Below, one piece after another: positions 25,580 through 34,192 of a stretch of 64,000 nt of DNA (the first letter of the stretch is position 1; every line of letters begins with the position of its first letter). The notes below the pieces were generated by a model. That model saw only the letters and a list, made by a program, of their open reading frames with translations. It had not been told where the DNA came from and searched no databases. A program made the translations under genes and the position numbers. The DNA lies in NCBI RefSeq assembly GCF_008275125.1, contig NZ_CP043473.1, positions 1,984,001-2,048,000 on the forward strand, read 5' to 3'. Source of the stretch: Chromobacterium paludis. Lineage in GTDB: Bacteria; Pseudomonadota; Gammaproteobacteria; Burkholderiales; Chromobacteriaceae.

Positions 25580-26316
25580 TGAAGCGCGTACTTCCCGGGC
25601 TGCCCGCCGTCGCATTCGGCCTGCTGCTCGCCGCGCCGGCCTGGGCCGAGCCGCTGAAGCTGCTGTCCGCCGCCGGCGCGCCGGACTTCACGATCAAAAC
25701 CCAGATCCTGATCCTGATGACGGCGCTGGGCCTGCTGCCGGTGCTGGCGCTGATGATGACCAGCTTCACCCGCTTCGTCATCGTGCTGTCCCTGCTGCGC
25801 CAGGCGCTGGGCCTGCAGCAAGGGCTGCCCAACCGCCTGATCACCGGCGTGGCGCTGATCCTGACCCTGCTGGTGATGCGGCCGGTGGGCTTGCAGGTGT
25901 GGAGCGAGGCCATGGTGCCTTTCGACCAGGACAAGATCACCATGCAGCAGGCGCTGGAAATCGCCGCCAAGCCGGTCAGCCGCTTCATGCTGGCCCAGAC
26001 CGGCAAGACCGCGCTAGCCCAGGTGGCCAAGCTGTCCGGCGAAGAGAACGTCGCCAAACCCGAAGACCATGCCTTCACCGTCAAGCTGGCCGCCTTTGTG
26101 CTGTCCGAATTGAAAACGGCGTTCCAGATCGGCTGCATGCTGTTCATCCCCTTCCTGGTGATAGACCTGGTGGTGTCCAGCGTGCTGATGGCCATGGGCA
26201 TGATGATGCTGTCGCCGCTGGTGATCTCGCTGCCCTTGAAGCTGCTGTTGTTCGTGCTGGTGGACGGCTGGTCGCTGACCGTCAACACCCTGGTCACCTC
26301 GATACAGCCTTACTAA
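25579..26316 (+). CDS. fliP: Flagellar export gate protein FliP
   Basis: FliP forms the core of the export gate with FliQ and FliR. The 245-residue protein has a cleavable signal peptide (VAFGLLLAAPAWAE), four membrane segments and the family signatures LMMTSFTRFVIVLSLLRQAL near residue 55 and FVLSELKTAFQIGCMLFIPF near 175. The ATG overlaps the fliN stop by one base. Confidence 0.97.
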   Translation: MKRVLPGLPAVAFGLLLAAPAWAEPLKLLSAAGAPDFTIKTQILILMTALGLLPVLALMMTSFTRFVIVLSLLRQALGLQQGLPNRLITGVALILTLLVMRPVGLQVWSEAMVPFDQDKITMQQALEIAAKPVSRFMLAQTGKTALAQVAKLSGEENVAKPEDHAFTVKLAAFVLSELKTAFQIGCMLFIPFLVIDLVVSSVLMAMGMMMLSPLVISLPLKLLLFVLVDGWSLTVNTLVTSIQPY

Positions 26317-26329
26317 AAGGACGGAAGGC

Positions 26330-26602
26330 ATGCTGACTCCCGATATCGCGGTCGACATCGTCAACGACAGCCTGCGCGTGGTGGTGACGCTGGTGGTGCT
26401 CTTGGTGCTGCCCAGCCTGATCGTCGGCGTGGTGGTCAGCCTGATCCAGGCCGCCACCCAGATCAACGAGCAGACGCTGTCCTTCCTGCCCCGCCTCTTG
26501 GTGGTGCTGCTCACCATCGCGCTGGCCGGACACTGGATCACCGGCTATCTGATGGACTTTTGCGTCGCCATGTTCCAGCGCGCCGCGAGCCAGGTGGGTT
26601 GA
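26330..26602 (+). CDS. fliQ: Flagellar export gate protein FliQ
   Basis: The 90-residue protein has two membrane helices (VVVTLVVLLVLPSLIVGVVV and LPRLLVVLLTIALAGHWIT) around the family motif SLIQAATQINEQTLSFLP. It is part of the FliPQR export gate. An ACGGAAGG site precedes the ATG; fliR follows with almost no gap. Confidence 0.96.
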   Translation: MLTPDIAVDIVNDSLRVVVTLVVLLVLPSLIVGVVVSLIQAATQINEQTLSFLPRLLVVLLTIALAGHWITGYLMDFCVAMFQRAASQVG

Positions 26603-26604
26603 CG

Positions 26605-27384
26605 GTGCAGGACCTGTACGCGCAGTGGCTTAACCTGCTCCCCGCCGTGTGGTGGCCGTTTTGCCGCCTGCTGGCGGCCTTCAGCGTCGCGCCCTTCATC
26701 GGCGACGCCATCGTTCCGCTGCCGGCGCGCGTCGGCCTGGCGCTGGCGCTGGCCGTGGCTTGCATTCCCGCCATGCCGGCCCACTCCCCCATAGACCCGT
26801 TCACGCTGCACGGCGTGGCCGCCAGCGTGGAGCAGGTCGTCATCGGCCTGCTGTTCGGCCTCGCCTTCCAGCTGACCCTGTCCATCCTCGCCTTGCTGGG
26901 CTTCCTGCTGTCCTCGCAGATGGGCCTGTCCATGGCGGTGATGAACGACCCTGGCAACGGCAGCGGCTCCGACGTGGTGTCCAGCCTGCTCTACCTCTTG
27001 GCCGCCCTGCTGTTTTTCGCCATGGACGGCCATCTGGTGCTGGTTCAAGTCGTCTACGCCAGCTTCCGCGCCTGGCCGCTGGGCGCGGGCATCCCGCAAG
27101 CCTCGCTGACGGCACTGGCCGCCAGCGTGGGCTGGGTGATGTCGGCGGCCATGGTATTGGCGCTGCCGGTGGTGTTCGCCACCTTCGTGGTGCAGGCCGG
27201 TTTCGGCATGATCAACCGCGTGGCGCCAGCGCTGAATCTGTTTTCCCTGGGCTTCCCGGTGGTGACGCTGTTCGGGCTTTCCACCCTGACCCTGTTGATG
27301 CAGGTGCTGCCGCCGCAATACCTGAGCCTGAGCGGGCAGACGCTGCGCCTGCTGGACCAATTGCTGAGCATGGGCCATGGCTGA
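26605..27384 (+). CDS. fliR: Flagellar export gate protein FliR
   Basis: The 259-residue protein has about six membrane segments and the FliR features RLLAAFSVAPFIGDAIVPLP, SSQMGLSMAVMNDPGNGSGS and GFGMINRVAPALNLFSLGFP. It completes the FliPQR gate. No ATG lies at the expected place; a GTG at 26605, or a TTG at 26599 that overlaps the fliQ stop (TTGA), are the likely starts. It overlaps flhB by eight bases. Confidence 0.93.
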   Translation: MQDLYAQWLNLLPAVWWPFCRLLAAFSVAPFIGDAIVPLPARVGLALALAVACIPAMPAHSPIDPFTLHGVAASVEQVVIGLLFGLAFQLTLSILALLGFLLSSQMGLSMAVMNDPGNGSGSDVVSSLLYLLAALLFFAMDGHLVLVQVVYASFRAWPLGAGIPQASLTALAASVGWVMSAAMVLALPVVFATFVVQAGFGMINRVAPALNLFSLGFPVVTLFGLSTLTLLMQVLPPQYLSLSGQTLRLLDQLLSMGHG

Positions 27385-28516
27385 GGCGCACGCGGGTGAC
27401 AAAACCGAAAAGGCCACGCCGCAGCGGCTGCGCAAGGCGCGCGAGCAAGGCCAGGTGCCGCGCTCCAAAGATCTGGCCGCCGCGCTGGGGCTGTTGCTGG
27501 CGCTGAAGATGATGTTTTGGCTGGCGCCCGGCTGGCTGGACGACTTCCGCCAGCTGTTCGCGCTGGCCTTCGCCCCGCTCTCCGGCCAGGGCGCGCTGGA
27601 AAACAGCGGGTCCAAGCTGTTCGGCGGCACGCTGTTGTTGATCCTGAAAATGCTGGCGCCGCTGGCTATCATTCCGGCCGCCATGCTGCTGGTCAGCCTG
27701 TTTCCGGGCGGCTGGGTGTTCGCGCTGTCCCTGATCGGCCCCAAGTTCGAGCGCATGAACCCGCTGGCGCATCTGTCGCGGCTGGCCTCGCCCAAACACG
27801 CCAGCGAGATCGGCAAATCCATACTGAAGGCACTGATCCTGAGCTGGCTGCTGTACCGCATCGCCAGCGATTCGCTGCATGACTTCTTCGCCCTGCACAG
27901 CATGCCGCTGCTGCCCAAGCTGGCCGGCGCGGCGGATCTGCTGCTGAGCTGTCTGCTCAAGCTCTCCGCCGTGTTCCTGTTGTTCGCGCTGGCCGACTTG
28001 CCGCTGCAGGTCTTCCTGTTCTTGAAACAACAAAGAATGAGCAAACAGGAAATCAAGGAAGAGTACAAAAACACCGAAGGCCGCCCTGAGGTGCGCCAGC
28101 GCATCCGCCAGTTGCAGCGCCAGCTGGCCCAGCGCAGCGTGCGCAAGGCGCTACCCAAGGCCGATGTGGTCATCGTCAATCCCAGCCATTACGCCGTGGC
28201 GCTGAAATACGACGAAGACCGCGCCGAAGCGCCCTTCATCATCGCCAAGGGGGTGGACGAGATGGCGCTGTACATCCGCCAGCTGGCGGACGAATTGAAA
28301 CTGACGGTGCTGCCATTGCCGCCCTTGGCGCGCGCCGTCTACCACACCACCCAGGTCAACCAGCAAATCCCCGCGCCGCTGTATCGCGCGGTGGCGCAGG
28401 TCTTGACCTATGTCCTGCAACTGAAGGCATTCCAGGCGGGCAGCCGCCGCAGCCGGCCCACCCTGCCGGAACTGGCGGTCCCGCGTGAACTGTCCGATCC
28501 CGATCCCGCAACATGA
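27377..28516 (+). CDS. flhB: Flagellar export switch protein FlhB
   Basis: FlhB controls the substrate switch of flagellar export by self-cleavage. The 379-residue protein has the N-terminal DKTEKATPQRLRKAREQGQV, four membrane segments, and a cytoplasmic domain with IKEEYKNTEGRPEVRQRIRQ. The self-cleavage motif is NPSH (Asn268-Pro-Ser-His) instead of the usual NPTH; Asn and Pro, the cleaved pair, are kept. It overlaps fliR and flhA. Confidence 0.96.
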   Translation: MAEAHAGDKTEKATPQRLRKAREQGQVPRSKDLAAALGLLLALKMMFWLAPGWLDDFRQLFALAFAPLSGQGALENSGSKLFGGTLLLILKMLAPLAIIPAAMLLVSLFPGGWVFALSLIGPKFERMNPLAHLSRLASPKHASEIGKSILKALILSWLLYRIASDSLHDFFALHSMPLLPKLAGAADLLLSCLLKLSAVFLLFALADLPLQVFLFLKQQRMSKQEIKEEYKNTEGRPEVRQRIRQLQRQLAQRSVRKALPKADVVIVNPSHYAVALKYDEDRAEAPFIIAKGVDEMALYIRQLADELKLTVLPLPPLARAVYHTTQVNQQIPAPLYRAVAQVLTYVLQLKAFQAGSRRSRPTLPELAVPRELSDPDPAT

Positions 28517-30603
28517 ATTCGCTGACCAAACTGCTGGCCGACATCGGCCGCCACAAGCTCGCCGCCCCGTTGTTCCTCTTGGCCATCCTGGCCATGGTGA
28601 TGCTGCCGCTGCCGCCCTTGGCGCTGGACATGCTGTTCACTTTCAACATCGTGCTGGCCATCATCGTGATTCTGGTCAGCGTGTCGGCGCGGCGGCCGCT
28701 GGATTTCTCGGTGTTTCCCACCATCATTCTGGCCACCACCTTGATGCGGCTGTCGCTGAACGTGGCCTCCACCCGCGTGGTGCTGCTGCACGGCCATGAA
28801 GGCACGCATGCCGCCGGCCGAGTGATCGAGGCCTTCGGCAATGTGGTGATAGGCGGCAATTTCGTGGTTGGCATGGTGGTGTTCGTCATCCTGATGATCA
28901 TCAACTTCATGGTGGTGACCAAGGGCGCGGAACGGATATCGGAAGTCTCGGCCCGCTTCACGCTGGACGCGCTGCCGGGCAAGCAGATGGCCATCGACGC
29001 CGACCTCAACGCCGGCCTGATCAACCAGGAGCAGGCGCAGCAACGCCGCCGCGACATCGCCACCGAGGCCGATTTCTACGGCGCGATGGACGGCGCGTCC
29101 AAATTCGTGCGCGGCGACGCCATCGCCGGCATCCTGATCCTGATCATCAACCTGTTCGGCGGCGTGGCCATCGGCGCGCTGATGCACAATCTGAGCGTGG
29201 GCGACGCCTTCCGCCAGTACGCGCTGATGACCATAGGCGATGGCCTGGTGGCGCAGATTCCGGCGCTGCTCTTGTCCTCCGCCGCCGCCATCATCGTCAC
29301 CCGCATCAACGACGAAGCCGACATGCCGCAACAGGTCAGCAGCCAGATGCTGGCCTCGCCCACCGTGCTGATGAGCGCCGCCGGCATGATGTTGATCCTG
29401 GCCATCATCCCCGGCATGCCCTGGCCCACCTTCCTGGGCTTCGCCGCGCTGCTGGGCTATGTGGCCTGGCGCATGCACGCGCGCCAGCCGCCGGCCGCCG
29501 CCGCTTTGAATCAAACCGCGGTCAAGGCCGCCATCCAGGGCGAGGCGGAAATCGAGCTGGAGTGGAGCACGCTGCCGTATTCCGACACCCTGGGCATCAC
29601 GTTGGGCTACCGGCTGGTGGCGCTGCTGGACGCCGGCCAGGGCGCGCCGCTGACCAAGCGCGTCAAGGGCGTGCGGCAAAGCTTGTCCGAACAGATGGGC
29701 CTCTTGCTGCCTGCCGTGAGCCTGCGCGACGACCTACGCCTCAAGCCCTCGCAGTACGCCATCCAGATTTCCGGCGCCACGGTAGCGGAAGCCGAGGTCT
29801 ACGCCGACCGGCTGATGGCCATCCCCTCGCCCGAAGTCTACGGCGACATCGACGGCATACCCGGCATCGACCCGGCTTACGGCATGCCCGTCACCTGGAT
29901 CGCCCAGGCCGACAAGAGCAAGGCCTTGGGCCTGGGCTATCAGGTGGTGGACTGCGCCAGCGTGATGGCCACCCACCTGAACAAGGCCATGCGCGAGAAC
30001 CTGGCCGAGCTGTTCCGCCACGACGACGTGGCCGCCCTGGGCGAGCGGCTGGCCGCGCTGGCGCCCAAGCTGGCCACGGCGCTGGGCCAGGCATTGACCC
30101 CGGTGCAGCAATTGCGCGCCTATCGACAGCTGCTGCAGGACCACGTGTCGCTGAAAGACATCGTGCCCATCGCCACCGCCCTGCTGGAAGCCAGCGATAC
30201 CACCAAGGACCCCATCATGCTGGCGGCGGAAGTACGTTGCGCGCTGAAGCGGCAGATCATCCAGGCCATTGTCGGCCCGCGCGACGAGATCCGCGCCTTC
30301 AATCTGTCCGCCGAGCTGGAAAACCTGCTGCTCGGCGCGCTGTCGCAAGCGCAGCAGACCGGCAAGCCACAGCTGGACAGCTTCCCGGTGGACCCCAATG
30401 TGCTGCAGCAGCTGCAGGCCAATATGCCGGCGGTGCGCGACCAGATGAAACAGCAAGGCCTGCCCCCGGTGCTGCTGGTGATGCCGCAGATTCGGCCGCT
30501 GCTGGCGCGCTACGGCCGCCTGTTCGCGCCCGGGCTGCACGTGCTGTCTTACAACGAGGTGCCGGAAACCCGCCAGGTCAGCCTAAGCGGCACCCTGGGT
30601 TGA
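28513..30603 (+). CDS. flhA: Flagellar export gate protein FlhA
   Basis: FlhA forms the nonameric ring below the export gate and binds chaperone-substrate complexes. The 696-residue protein has about eight N-terminal membrane segments, the FHIPEP-type region (VKGAERISEVSARFTLDALPG as TKGAERISEVSARFTLDALP, then GKQMAIDADLNAGLI) and a large cytoplasmic domain. The ATG overlaps the flhB stop. It ends the plus-strand series. Confidence 0.97.
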   Translation: MNSLTKLLADIGRHKLAAPLFLLAILAMVMLPLPPLALDMLFTFNIVLAIIVILVSVSARRPLDFSVFPTIILATTLMRLSLNVASTRVVLLHGHEGTHAAGRVIEAFGNVVIGGNFVVGMVVFVILMIINFMVVTKGAERISEVSARFTLDALPGKQMAIDADLNAGLINQEQAQQRRRDIATEADFYGAMDGASKFVRGDAIAGILILIINLFGGVAIGALMHNLSVGDAFRQYALMTIGDGLVAQIPALLLSSAAAIIVTRINDEADMPQQVSSQMLASPTVLMSAAGMMLILAIIPGMPWPTFLGFAALLGYVAWRMHARQPPAAAALNQTAVKAAIQGEAEIELEWSTLPYSDTLGITLGYRLVALLDAGQGAPLTKRVKGVRQSLSEQMGLLLPAVSLRDDLRLKPSQYAIQISGATVAEAEVYADRLMAIPSPEVYGDIDGIPGIDPAYGMPVTWIAQADKSKALGLGYQVVDCASVMATHLNKAMRENLAELFRHDDVAALGERLAALAPKLATALGQALTPVQQLRAYRQLLQDHVSLKDIVPIATALLEASDTTKDPIMLAAEVRCALKRQIIQAIVGPRDEIRAFNLSAELENLLLGALSQAQQTGKPQLDSFPVDPNVLQQLQANMPAVRDQMKQQGLPPVLLVMPQIRPLLARYGRLFAPGLHVLSYNEVPETRQVSLSGTLG

Positions 30604-30866
30604 GTCTCTCGCATTTCATGGCAAATGCCGGTCGCCTTGGGCGCGGCGGATCGTCGCATGCTTTGCGACGCGCACATGGAAGCCGCTTGGCTCGCAAACC
30701 TTGCCAGCCATAGCGATACTCACACGTACTTTTTTGCATGTTGTGAAAATGCATACGCATGCATCGCAAAATAAGAAAATTTTTTCATTTGATGCACATT
30801 ACAGCGACATGTCTGCGCAGCCGATGATAGCATTCAAGCCATCACGACTTTGTCACGGCAGCCACC

Positions 30867-31733
30867 ATGACCGACGCCAAATCCGCTAACCAGATCATCT
30901 GCGACAACATCCGCAAGCAGCTGGAAAAATTTCACTGGCCGGAAGCCCAGCAGGCCGGCCTGATCGAACAGATCCTGGGCCTGAGCACCTCTCAGGCCTA
31001 CCGCAAGCTCAACGGCAGCAGCCCATGGCAGCTGGCCCAGGTGGAAAAGCTCGCCCATTACCTGAATATTTCCACCTCCGCCCTGCTGGTGGGAGAGGCG
31101 CCGCAGCCGGAACAGCCGCAAACCCCGGAACAGGACCTGGTGCCGGCCATCCTGCACCTGAACAATCAAAGCGGCGAAGCGCATTGCTGGATCCTGCTGG
31201 GAGAGCGGCTGGCGGACGACTCGTGCGCGCCGCTGTTTCTGGCCAAGCGCCTGCACGACTGCTGGCACGTCTTCCCCGGCACCCAGTTCGACGGCGAAGA
31301 CGGCCACGAGGTCAGCTACTTGACCATACGCCCTCCCAAGCGCGCCAACAGCAAGCGCCTGCTCGTCGGCGTGCTGGACGACAAGGACGCCGACCTGCTG
31401 TCCGCCATCCTGGTGCAGCAGGGCCTGTTCGCCTTGCCTTACTACAACTCCGCCGCGCTGTTGCAGTCTCTGACGCATGAAGACTTCGACGCCTTCGTGC
31501 TGGACTGGGTGCTGGACGAATCCGCCAGCTGCATGGAGGTGATCGAAACCATACGCCGGCACAAGCCCAATGTGCCCATCATCGTGCTGACCGGCTATGC
31601 GCTGGAACACGAGAGCGAGCTGTCCAAAGCCTTGCAGATGCGCGGCGTCTACTACATCGGCAAGCCCGCGCCCGGCTCCATCCTGGCGCTGCAGATCAAG
31701 AACATGGTCACCAACGCGCTGGAACCGGCCTGA
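30867..31733 (+). CDS. BetR-type DNA-binding/receiver-domain regulator
   Basis: The 288-residue protein joins an N-terminal helix-turn-helix region (LGLSTSQAYRKLNGSSPWQL, residues 38-57), resembling the BetR family, to a C-terminal response-regulator receiver domain (about 163-285). The receiver has an acidic pair (DD at 171-172), the likely phosphate-accepting Asp213 in FDAFVLDWVLDES, IIVLTGY and the conserved Lys in YYIGKPA. The receiver is C-terminal, the reverse of most response regulators. It converges on the hybrid kinase at 31801, its probable partner. Targets are unknown; flhA lies just upstream. Confidence 0.8.
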   Translation: MTDAKSANQIICDNIRKQLEKFHWPEAQQAGLIEQILGLSTSQAYRKLNGSSPWQLAQVEKLAHYLNISTSALLVGEAPQPEQPQTPEQDLVPAILHLNNQSGEAHCWILLGERLADDSCAPLFLAKRLHDCWHVFPGTQFDGEDGHEVSYLTIRPPKRANSKRLLVGVLDDKDADLLSAILVQQGLFALPYYNSAALLQSLTHEDFDAFVLDWVLDESASCMEVIETIRRHKPNVPIIVLTGYALEHESELSKALQMRGVYYIGKPAPGSILALQIKNMVTNALEPA

Positions 31734-31754
31734 TCGCCACCGCGCCGCAAAGCA

Positions 31755-31785
31755 AAACAGGCTCCTCAGGAGCCTGTTTGTTTTT
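31755..31785 (+). terminator. Terminator after the BetR-receiver gene
   Basis: AAACAGGCTCC (31755-31765), loop TCA, GGAGCCTGTTT (31769-31779), then GTTTTT. It lies between two convergent genes. Confidence 0.88.
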
Positions 31786-31800
31786 GCGCGCCCAGCTTGT

Positions 31801-33534
31801 CTACTGGGGCAAGGATGCCAGCGCCGCGCGCAGCTGCTGGCCGTCAAAAGGCTTGCCCAGCCGAGCGGAAAACCAGCTGGCGCGGTTGTCGGAAAATTCC
31901 GCGGGATTGGCGCTCATCGCCAGCATCAGCGGGCGCTGCGCCTGCTTGCGCGCCAGCTCGGCCAGCAGATAGCCGCTGTCCGCGCCCAGCTGCATGTCCA
32001 GCAACAGGATGTCGAAACGCTGCTGGGCCAGGCAATCGGCCGCCTGGGTCAGACTGGCGGCGCAACGCACCTGAAAGCCGTCCTGTGTCAGCCACTCCGC
32101 CACCGACGAGCGGATTTGCGCGTCGTCGTCCACCAAGAGCAGGCTGCGCCCGCCACGCCCGCCCACCACCTCGCGCAGCGGCAGACGCACGGTAAAGATC
32201 GAGCCCTTGCCCACGACGCTGTCCATCTCGATATGGCCGCCGAACAGCCGCACCAACTCCTTGACGATGGACAAGCCCAGGCCGCTGCTGCCGGGACGCC
32301 GGTTGCGCCCCTGGCTGAAGGGCTGGAACAGACGCTCCCGGTCCTCCTCCGCGATGCCGATGCCGGTGTCGCTAACGTCCAGCCACAGTTCCAGCAGCTC
32401 GTCTCGCCTCACGCCGCGCGCCAGTATCTTCACTTCGCCCTGATCGGTGTAGCGAATGGCGTTGGACACCAGATTGCCGACAATCTGGCGCAGACGGATC
32501 TCATCCATCATCACCATGTCGGGCAAATCCGCGGTCTCGCAGCGCAAGGCCAATCCCTTGGCGTCGGCCAGCGGCTGCATCACGTCCATCACGGTGCGCA
32601 GCACGCCGGACAGGCTCATCCGACCGGGATTCAAACGCAGCTGCATGTTCTTGATGGCCGACACGTCCATGATGTCGTGCACCTGGCTGGTCAGCTGCGC
32701 CATGCCCGTCTTCATGCGCTTCAGCGCCAACTGGGCGGCCGGCTCCGGCAGCACGGCCGGCTCCACCAGCTCCATGCACATCTGCATGGACTGCAGCGGC
32801 GAGCGGATTTCATGGCCCAGCGCGCCCAGGAAAGTGGTGCGATCCAGCTCCAGCGCCACCGTGGCCTGGTGCGCGGCGCGCTCCTGGTCCAGCAAAGCCT
32901 GGCGCGCCTCCGCCAGCGTCTTCACCTCGTGATAGCGCATCAGCATCAGCAGGATGCCGCAGATGCCGCCGCACAACACCAGCTGCAAGGCCAGCATCTG
33001 CGAGCGCTGGCTGGCCAGGGCGCGGGTGCGCGCCATGCGCGTCGCCACCTCCACCTCGCGGCTCTGCACCGCGAAATTGGCCAGGACGGGACGCAAGGCG
33101 TCGATGCGCACCACCATATTGCGCGCGCTCTGCGGCGTCAGTTGCCTCCACTCGGGATCTTTCAGCACCGGCCCCAGCGCGCTGGTCATCGCCTCGAAGC
33201 CCGGCACGCCGCGCAGCTGGCGGTGCACCAGCACGGTGTCCGGCGCCTCGAATACCTGATAACGGCTTTGCAGCAGCTGCAGCTGCCGCTTCACCGCGGG
33301 CTGATTCTGCGGATCGGCGGCATAGCCGATCAGTTCAGCCCGGGTCTTTTCCAGCTCGATATGCAACTGGGCGACGTTCCAGTACAGCTGCTCGCTCTTG
33401 CCGCTGTCGATCAGGCTCTGGCTGGCGTGGTCCATGCGGTAGAAGTTCCACACCGCGGCCAGCAGCAACACCAGCAGCGGCAGCATCAGCCACCAAGGCG
33501 CCTGCAAATAGCGTTTCAGCTTTCCCTGCGTCAC
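31801..33534 (-). CDS. Hybrid sensor histidine kinase with C-terminal receiver
   Basis: The 577-residue protein has two membrane segments (residues 14-32 and 179-200) enclosing a roughly 145-residue periplasmic helical sensor, a HisKA domain with His241 (LGALGHEIRSPLQSM), an HATPase domain (NLVSNAIRYTDQGE; GSSGLGLSIVKELVRLFGG) and a C-terminal receiver (LLLVDDDAQIRSSVAEWL; ILLLDMQLGADSGY). A GTG at 33534 overlaps the stop of the upstream periplasmic-protein gene (GTGA), so the two are coupled. It has no histidine phosphotransfer domain. The BetR-receiver protein across the terminator is the likely partner. Confidence 0.9.
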   Translation of the reverse strand: MTQGKLKRYLQAPWWLMLPLLVLLLAAVWNFYRMDHASQSLIDSGKSEQLYWNVAQLHIELEKTRAELIGYAADPQNQPAVKRQLQLLQSRYQVFEAPDTVLVHRQLRGVPGFEAMTSALGPVLKDPEWRQLTPQSARNMVVRIDALRPVLANFAVQSREVEVATRMARTRALASQRSQMLALQLVLCGGICGILLMLMRYHEVKTLAEARQALLDQERAAHQATVALELDRTTFLGALGHEIRSPLQSMQMCMELVEPAVLPEPAAQLALKRMKTGMAQLTSQVHDIMDVSAIKNMQLRLNPGRMSLSGVLRTVMDVMQPLADAKGLALRCETADLPDMVMMDEIRLRQIVGNLVSNAIRYTDQGEVKILARGVRRDELLELWLDVSDTGIGIAEEDRERLFQPFSQGRNRRPGSSGLGLSIVKELVRLFGGHIEMDSVVGKGSIFTVRLPLREVVGGRGGRSLLLVDDDAQIRSSVAEWLTQDGFQVRCAASLTQAADCLAQQRFDILLLDMQLGADSGYLLAELARKQAQRPLMLAMSANPAEFSDNRASWFSARLGKPFDGQQLRAALASLPQ

Positions 33535-34019
33535 ATCACCTCCATCGCTTCGACCTGCCACACCAGCTTGGCGTCAAGCGCAGGCCCCTTGTCGGCGTCC
33601 GGCATGTCGGGCAAGGGATACATCAGCCACAAGGGGCCGTAGTGGGCGACATCGAAAGGCTTGTTGTCGATGCGCCGCGCCAGCACCACATTGCGGCTGT
33701 TCAGTTCCGAAACGGCTATGTCATAGCGGTAATAATTGATCGCCAGCACCCGTACCGTGCTGCCCTTGGCCTCCACCTTGGCCAGGATGTCCCGCACCAG
33801 CGGCCCGCTGAAGCTCACCATCGGCGTCCAGCTGGTGGCGGTGCGAAAATTCACTTGTCGCAGCTTGGCCAGATCACTGTCGCGGAACTGGTAGATTCCG
33901 CGTTTGGCATCGGTAAAGCGTCCGATCTTGCCCGACACCGTCAAGATCACCGGATCGGCATTCGCCACGGCGCAAGCGCCCAGGCACAGGCCCAACACCA
34001 TCAAGCAGGCCTTACGCAT
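33531..34019 (-). CDS. Periplasmic protein of the sulfite-oxidase-like molybdopterin fold, without Cys ligand
   Basis: From the ATG at 34019, which has a TGAGGA site, the 162-residue protein has a signal peptide (ACLMVLGLCLGACAVANA). The mature part (VILTVSGKIGRF; PMVSFSGPLVRDILAKVEAK; DIAVSELNSRNVVLARRIDN; YGPLWLMYPLPDMPD) resembles the oxidoreductase molybdopterin-binding fold. No cysteine remains in the mature chain, so the molybdenum ligand of true enzymes is absent. Its coupling to a hybrid kinase suggests a ligand-sensing partner, an inference. An LGAC lipobox is an alternative reading of the signal peptide. Confidence 0.7.
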   Translation of the reverse strand: MRKACLMVLGLCLGACAVANADPVILTVSGKIGRFTDAKRGIYQFRDSDLAKLRQVNFRTATSWTPMVSFSGPLVRDILAKVEAKGSTVRVLAINYYRYDIAVSELNSRNVVLARRIDNKPFDVAHYGPLWLMYPLPDMPDADKGPALDAKLVWQVEAMEVM

Positions 34020-34161
34020 AGCCATCCTCATTCTTCAACAACGCAAAAAAATGAGATTATATTCGCCCAGGCTCCCGCTCAACCAGCCTTGCGCGGAAAA
34101 TCCGCCGCATCCGCGCCCTTGGGCAGGCGGAAATGCATCAGATTGGCGGCCGTAGCAAGGC

Positions 34162-34183
34162 AAAAGCCGGGCGACCCCGGCTT
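34162..34183 (-). terminator. Terminator after the collagenase gene
   Basis: On the minus strand AAGCCGGG, loop GTCG, CCCGGCTT (34164-34183), then TTTG. Short T run. Confidence 0.6.
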
Positions 34184-34192
34184 CCCCTGCGC

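Noticed and set aside
30652..30670. CGTCGCA/TGCGACG hairpin after flhA as a terminator
   Set aside because: No T run follows the stem on either strand.
30690..30720. TGGCTCG...TTGC after flhA as a sigma-54 promoter
   Set aside because: The GG and GC are twelve bases apart instead of ten.
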